DNA of 6,328 bases, from NCBI GenBank assembly GCA_029935275.1, contig JAOZKQ010000124.1:1-6328 (forward strand). The letters are read 5' to 3'. Every line of letters begins with the position of its first letter. Position 1 is the first letter of the stretch. This document shows, one piece after another, positions 5,498 through 6,328 of this stretch. The notes under the pieces are model-generated. The model was given only the letters and a program-made list of their open reading frames with translations. It ran no database searches and was not told the DNA's origin. This stretch comes from Bacteroidales bacterium. GTDB taxonomy: Bacteria; Bacteroidota; Bacteroidia; Bacteroidales; VadinHA17. The position numbers were made by a program, and so were the translations under genes.

Positions 5498-6247
5498 CTA
5501 AAACCTAAGCGCTTCCTTTAACTTTTTATAGCCGCTTTTACTCACCGGAACAATCGATTTATTTATCAGAACAATCTTAAAAGACTCTTTATCATATCTC
5601 TCTAAACGTGATATCTGATCAATTCTTACAATATAGGACCGGTGTACCCGGACAAAGTTTTTGGGATCCAGGTTTTCCTCATAATACTTTAGTCTTCTCT
5701 GCTTCAATGATCTTCCTTTTGCCGTGTAAATCATTACATAATCATCCTGAGCTTCAAAGTAACTAATATCCTGAACCGGAATTAGTTGAATATTATTCCT
5801 GTTCTTAACAACAATCCTTCTGAGAAACTCTGCATTTAATTCACCTGGAATCTCAAGTTGCCGCCTGTTTTCGGATTCTCCCTGCTCAATTCTCAACAAA
5901 GCCCGGCTAACAGCCTGTTTAAACCTCTCTCTGGAGAAAGGCTTCAAAAGATAATCTACTGCATTCATTTCAAAAGCCCTTATGGCATATTCATTAAAGG
6001 CAGTTGTAAAAACAATTGCCGGTTCATAATCCAATAATTCAAGTAATTCAATCCCTGTAATCTTCGGAATTTGTATATCCAGAAAAATCAATACCGGTCT
6101 TTTATCATTAATAGCCTGGATTCCGGAAAATCCATCAGCATATTCGCCTAAAATCCTGATATTTGGAAAATCTTTTAAATAATTACGAACAAGCTCCCGG
6201 GCGAGCTCTTCATCCTCAACAATAATAGCATTAATTTCATTTTTCAT
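5498..6247 (-). CDS. LytTR-family response regulator
   Basis: This is a complete 249-residue two-component response regulator of the LytR/AlgR class. The receiver domain (about 6-120) has the acidic pair E11/D12, phospho-acceptor D57 in IFLDIQIP, T81/T82 in VFTTAF, and K102 in LLKPF. The LytTR DNA-binding domain (about 143-246) shows IQLIPVQDISYFEAQDDYV and the conserved FVRVHRSYIVRIDQI. All phosphorylation residues are intact. On phosphorylation by a sensor kinase such proteins dimerise and bind paired direct repeats upstream of targets. No kinase gene is seen: the 81 bases upstream in the window contain none and the gene downstream is unrelated, so a LytS-like partner would have to lie just beyond the right edge or elsewhere. 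The ATG at 6247 directly precedes the receiver fold and has no Shine-Dalgarno. Confidence 0.95.
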   Translation of the reverse strand: MKNEINAIIVEDEELARELVRNYLKDFPNIRILGEYADGFSGIQAINDKRPVLIFLDIQIPKITGIELLELLDYEPAIVFTTAFNEYAIRAFEMNAVDYLLKPFSRERFKQAVSRALLRIEQGESENRRQLEIPGELNAEFLRRIVVKNRNNIQLIPVQDISYFEAQDDYVMIYTAKGRSLKQRRLKYYEENLDPKNFVRVHRSYIVRIDQISRLERYDKESFKIVLINKSIVPVSKSGYKKLKEALRF

Positions 6248-6263
6248 TATTACAATGGTATTT

Positions 6264-6271
6264 CAAATATA
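6264..6271 (-). promoter_or_regulatory. -7 box of the response regulator gene
   Basis: The minus strand reads TATATTTG, an exact TAnnTTTG match. A TTTA at 6292-6289, 17 bases upstream, is a poor -33 candidate. Transcription would start near 6257, giving an unusually short leader of about 10 bases. If real, it means the regulator can be expressed independently of whatever lies upstream. Confidence 0.35.
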
Positions 6272-6328
6272 TATAGTCCTTATGTTTGTAAAGTGTAATG
6301 CATAAGTTTCTGCCCACTTATTAACTTA

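Noticed and set aside
6283..6327. A minus-strand open frame ending in TAA, possibly the tail of a gene upstream of the response regulator.
   Set aside because: Only about 15 codons are visible and they do not resemble the end of a histidine kinase; the frame is open too briefly to mean anything.

Overview
The window suggests a Bacteroidota genome, probably Bacteroidales or Marinilabiliales-like. The DNA is AT-rich with little Shine-Dalgarno signal, and -7 boxes of the TAnnTTTG type precede several genes. The proteins include loose-lipobox lipoproteins, a PD40 propeller lipoprotein, a Tat-exported aldo/keto reductase with ferredoxin clusters, and a LytTR response regulator. The order-level placement is inference from protein style only.

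Layout. Positions 1-60 hold the first 20 codons of a short-chain dehydrogenase gene that runs leftward off the window. Directly against its start codon lies a gene-free, hairpin-rich segment (61-333) bounded by near-perfect 18-bp inverted repeats. It looks like a MITE or other small non-autonomous repeat. After it, on the plus strand, comes a complete DUF1684 lipoprotein gene (414-1319, TTG start). It converges on a leftward block.

All genes from 1332 to 6247 lie on the minus strand. In transcription order they are a LytTR-type response regulator (5498-6247), a PD40/TolB-like propeller lipoprotein (4024-5151), a small conserved-looking hypothetical protein (3651-3884), a Tat-signal aldo/keto reductase with two 4Fe-4S motifs (2228-3448), and a secreted DUF6599-like protein (1332-2201, GTG start). 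Only the last two are close enough (26 bp) to be a confident operon. The others are separated by 139-346 bp and appear to have their own promoters; candidate -7 boxes are visible ahead of the reductase, propeller and regulator genes.

Functionally, four of the six complete genes encode exported proteins. The window therefore reads as a cell-envelope or periplasmic accessory neighbourhood, not a metabolic pathway. I see no phage genes, CRISPR array, tRNA, rRNA or transposase gene. The signals most worth a second look are the inverted-repeat element at 61-333, which supplies the leader of the dehydrogenase gene, and a G8 tract inside the signal-peptide codons of the DUF6599-like gene, which could switch it off by slippage.
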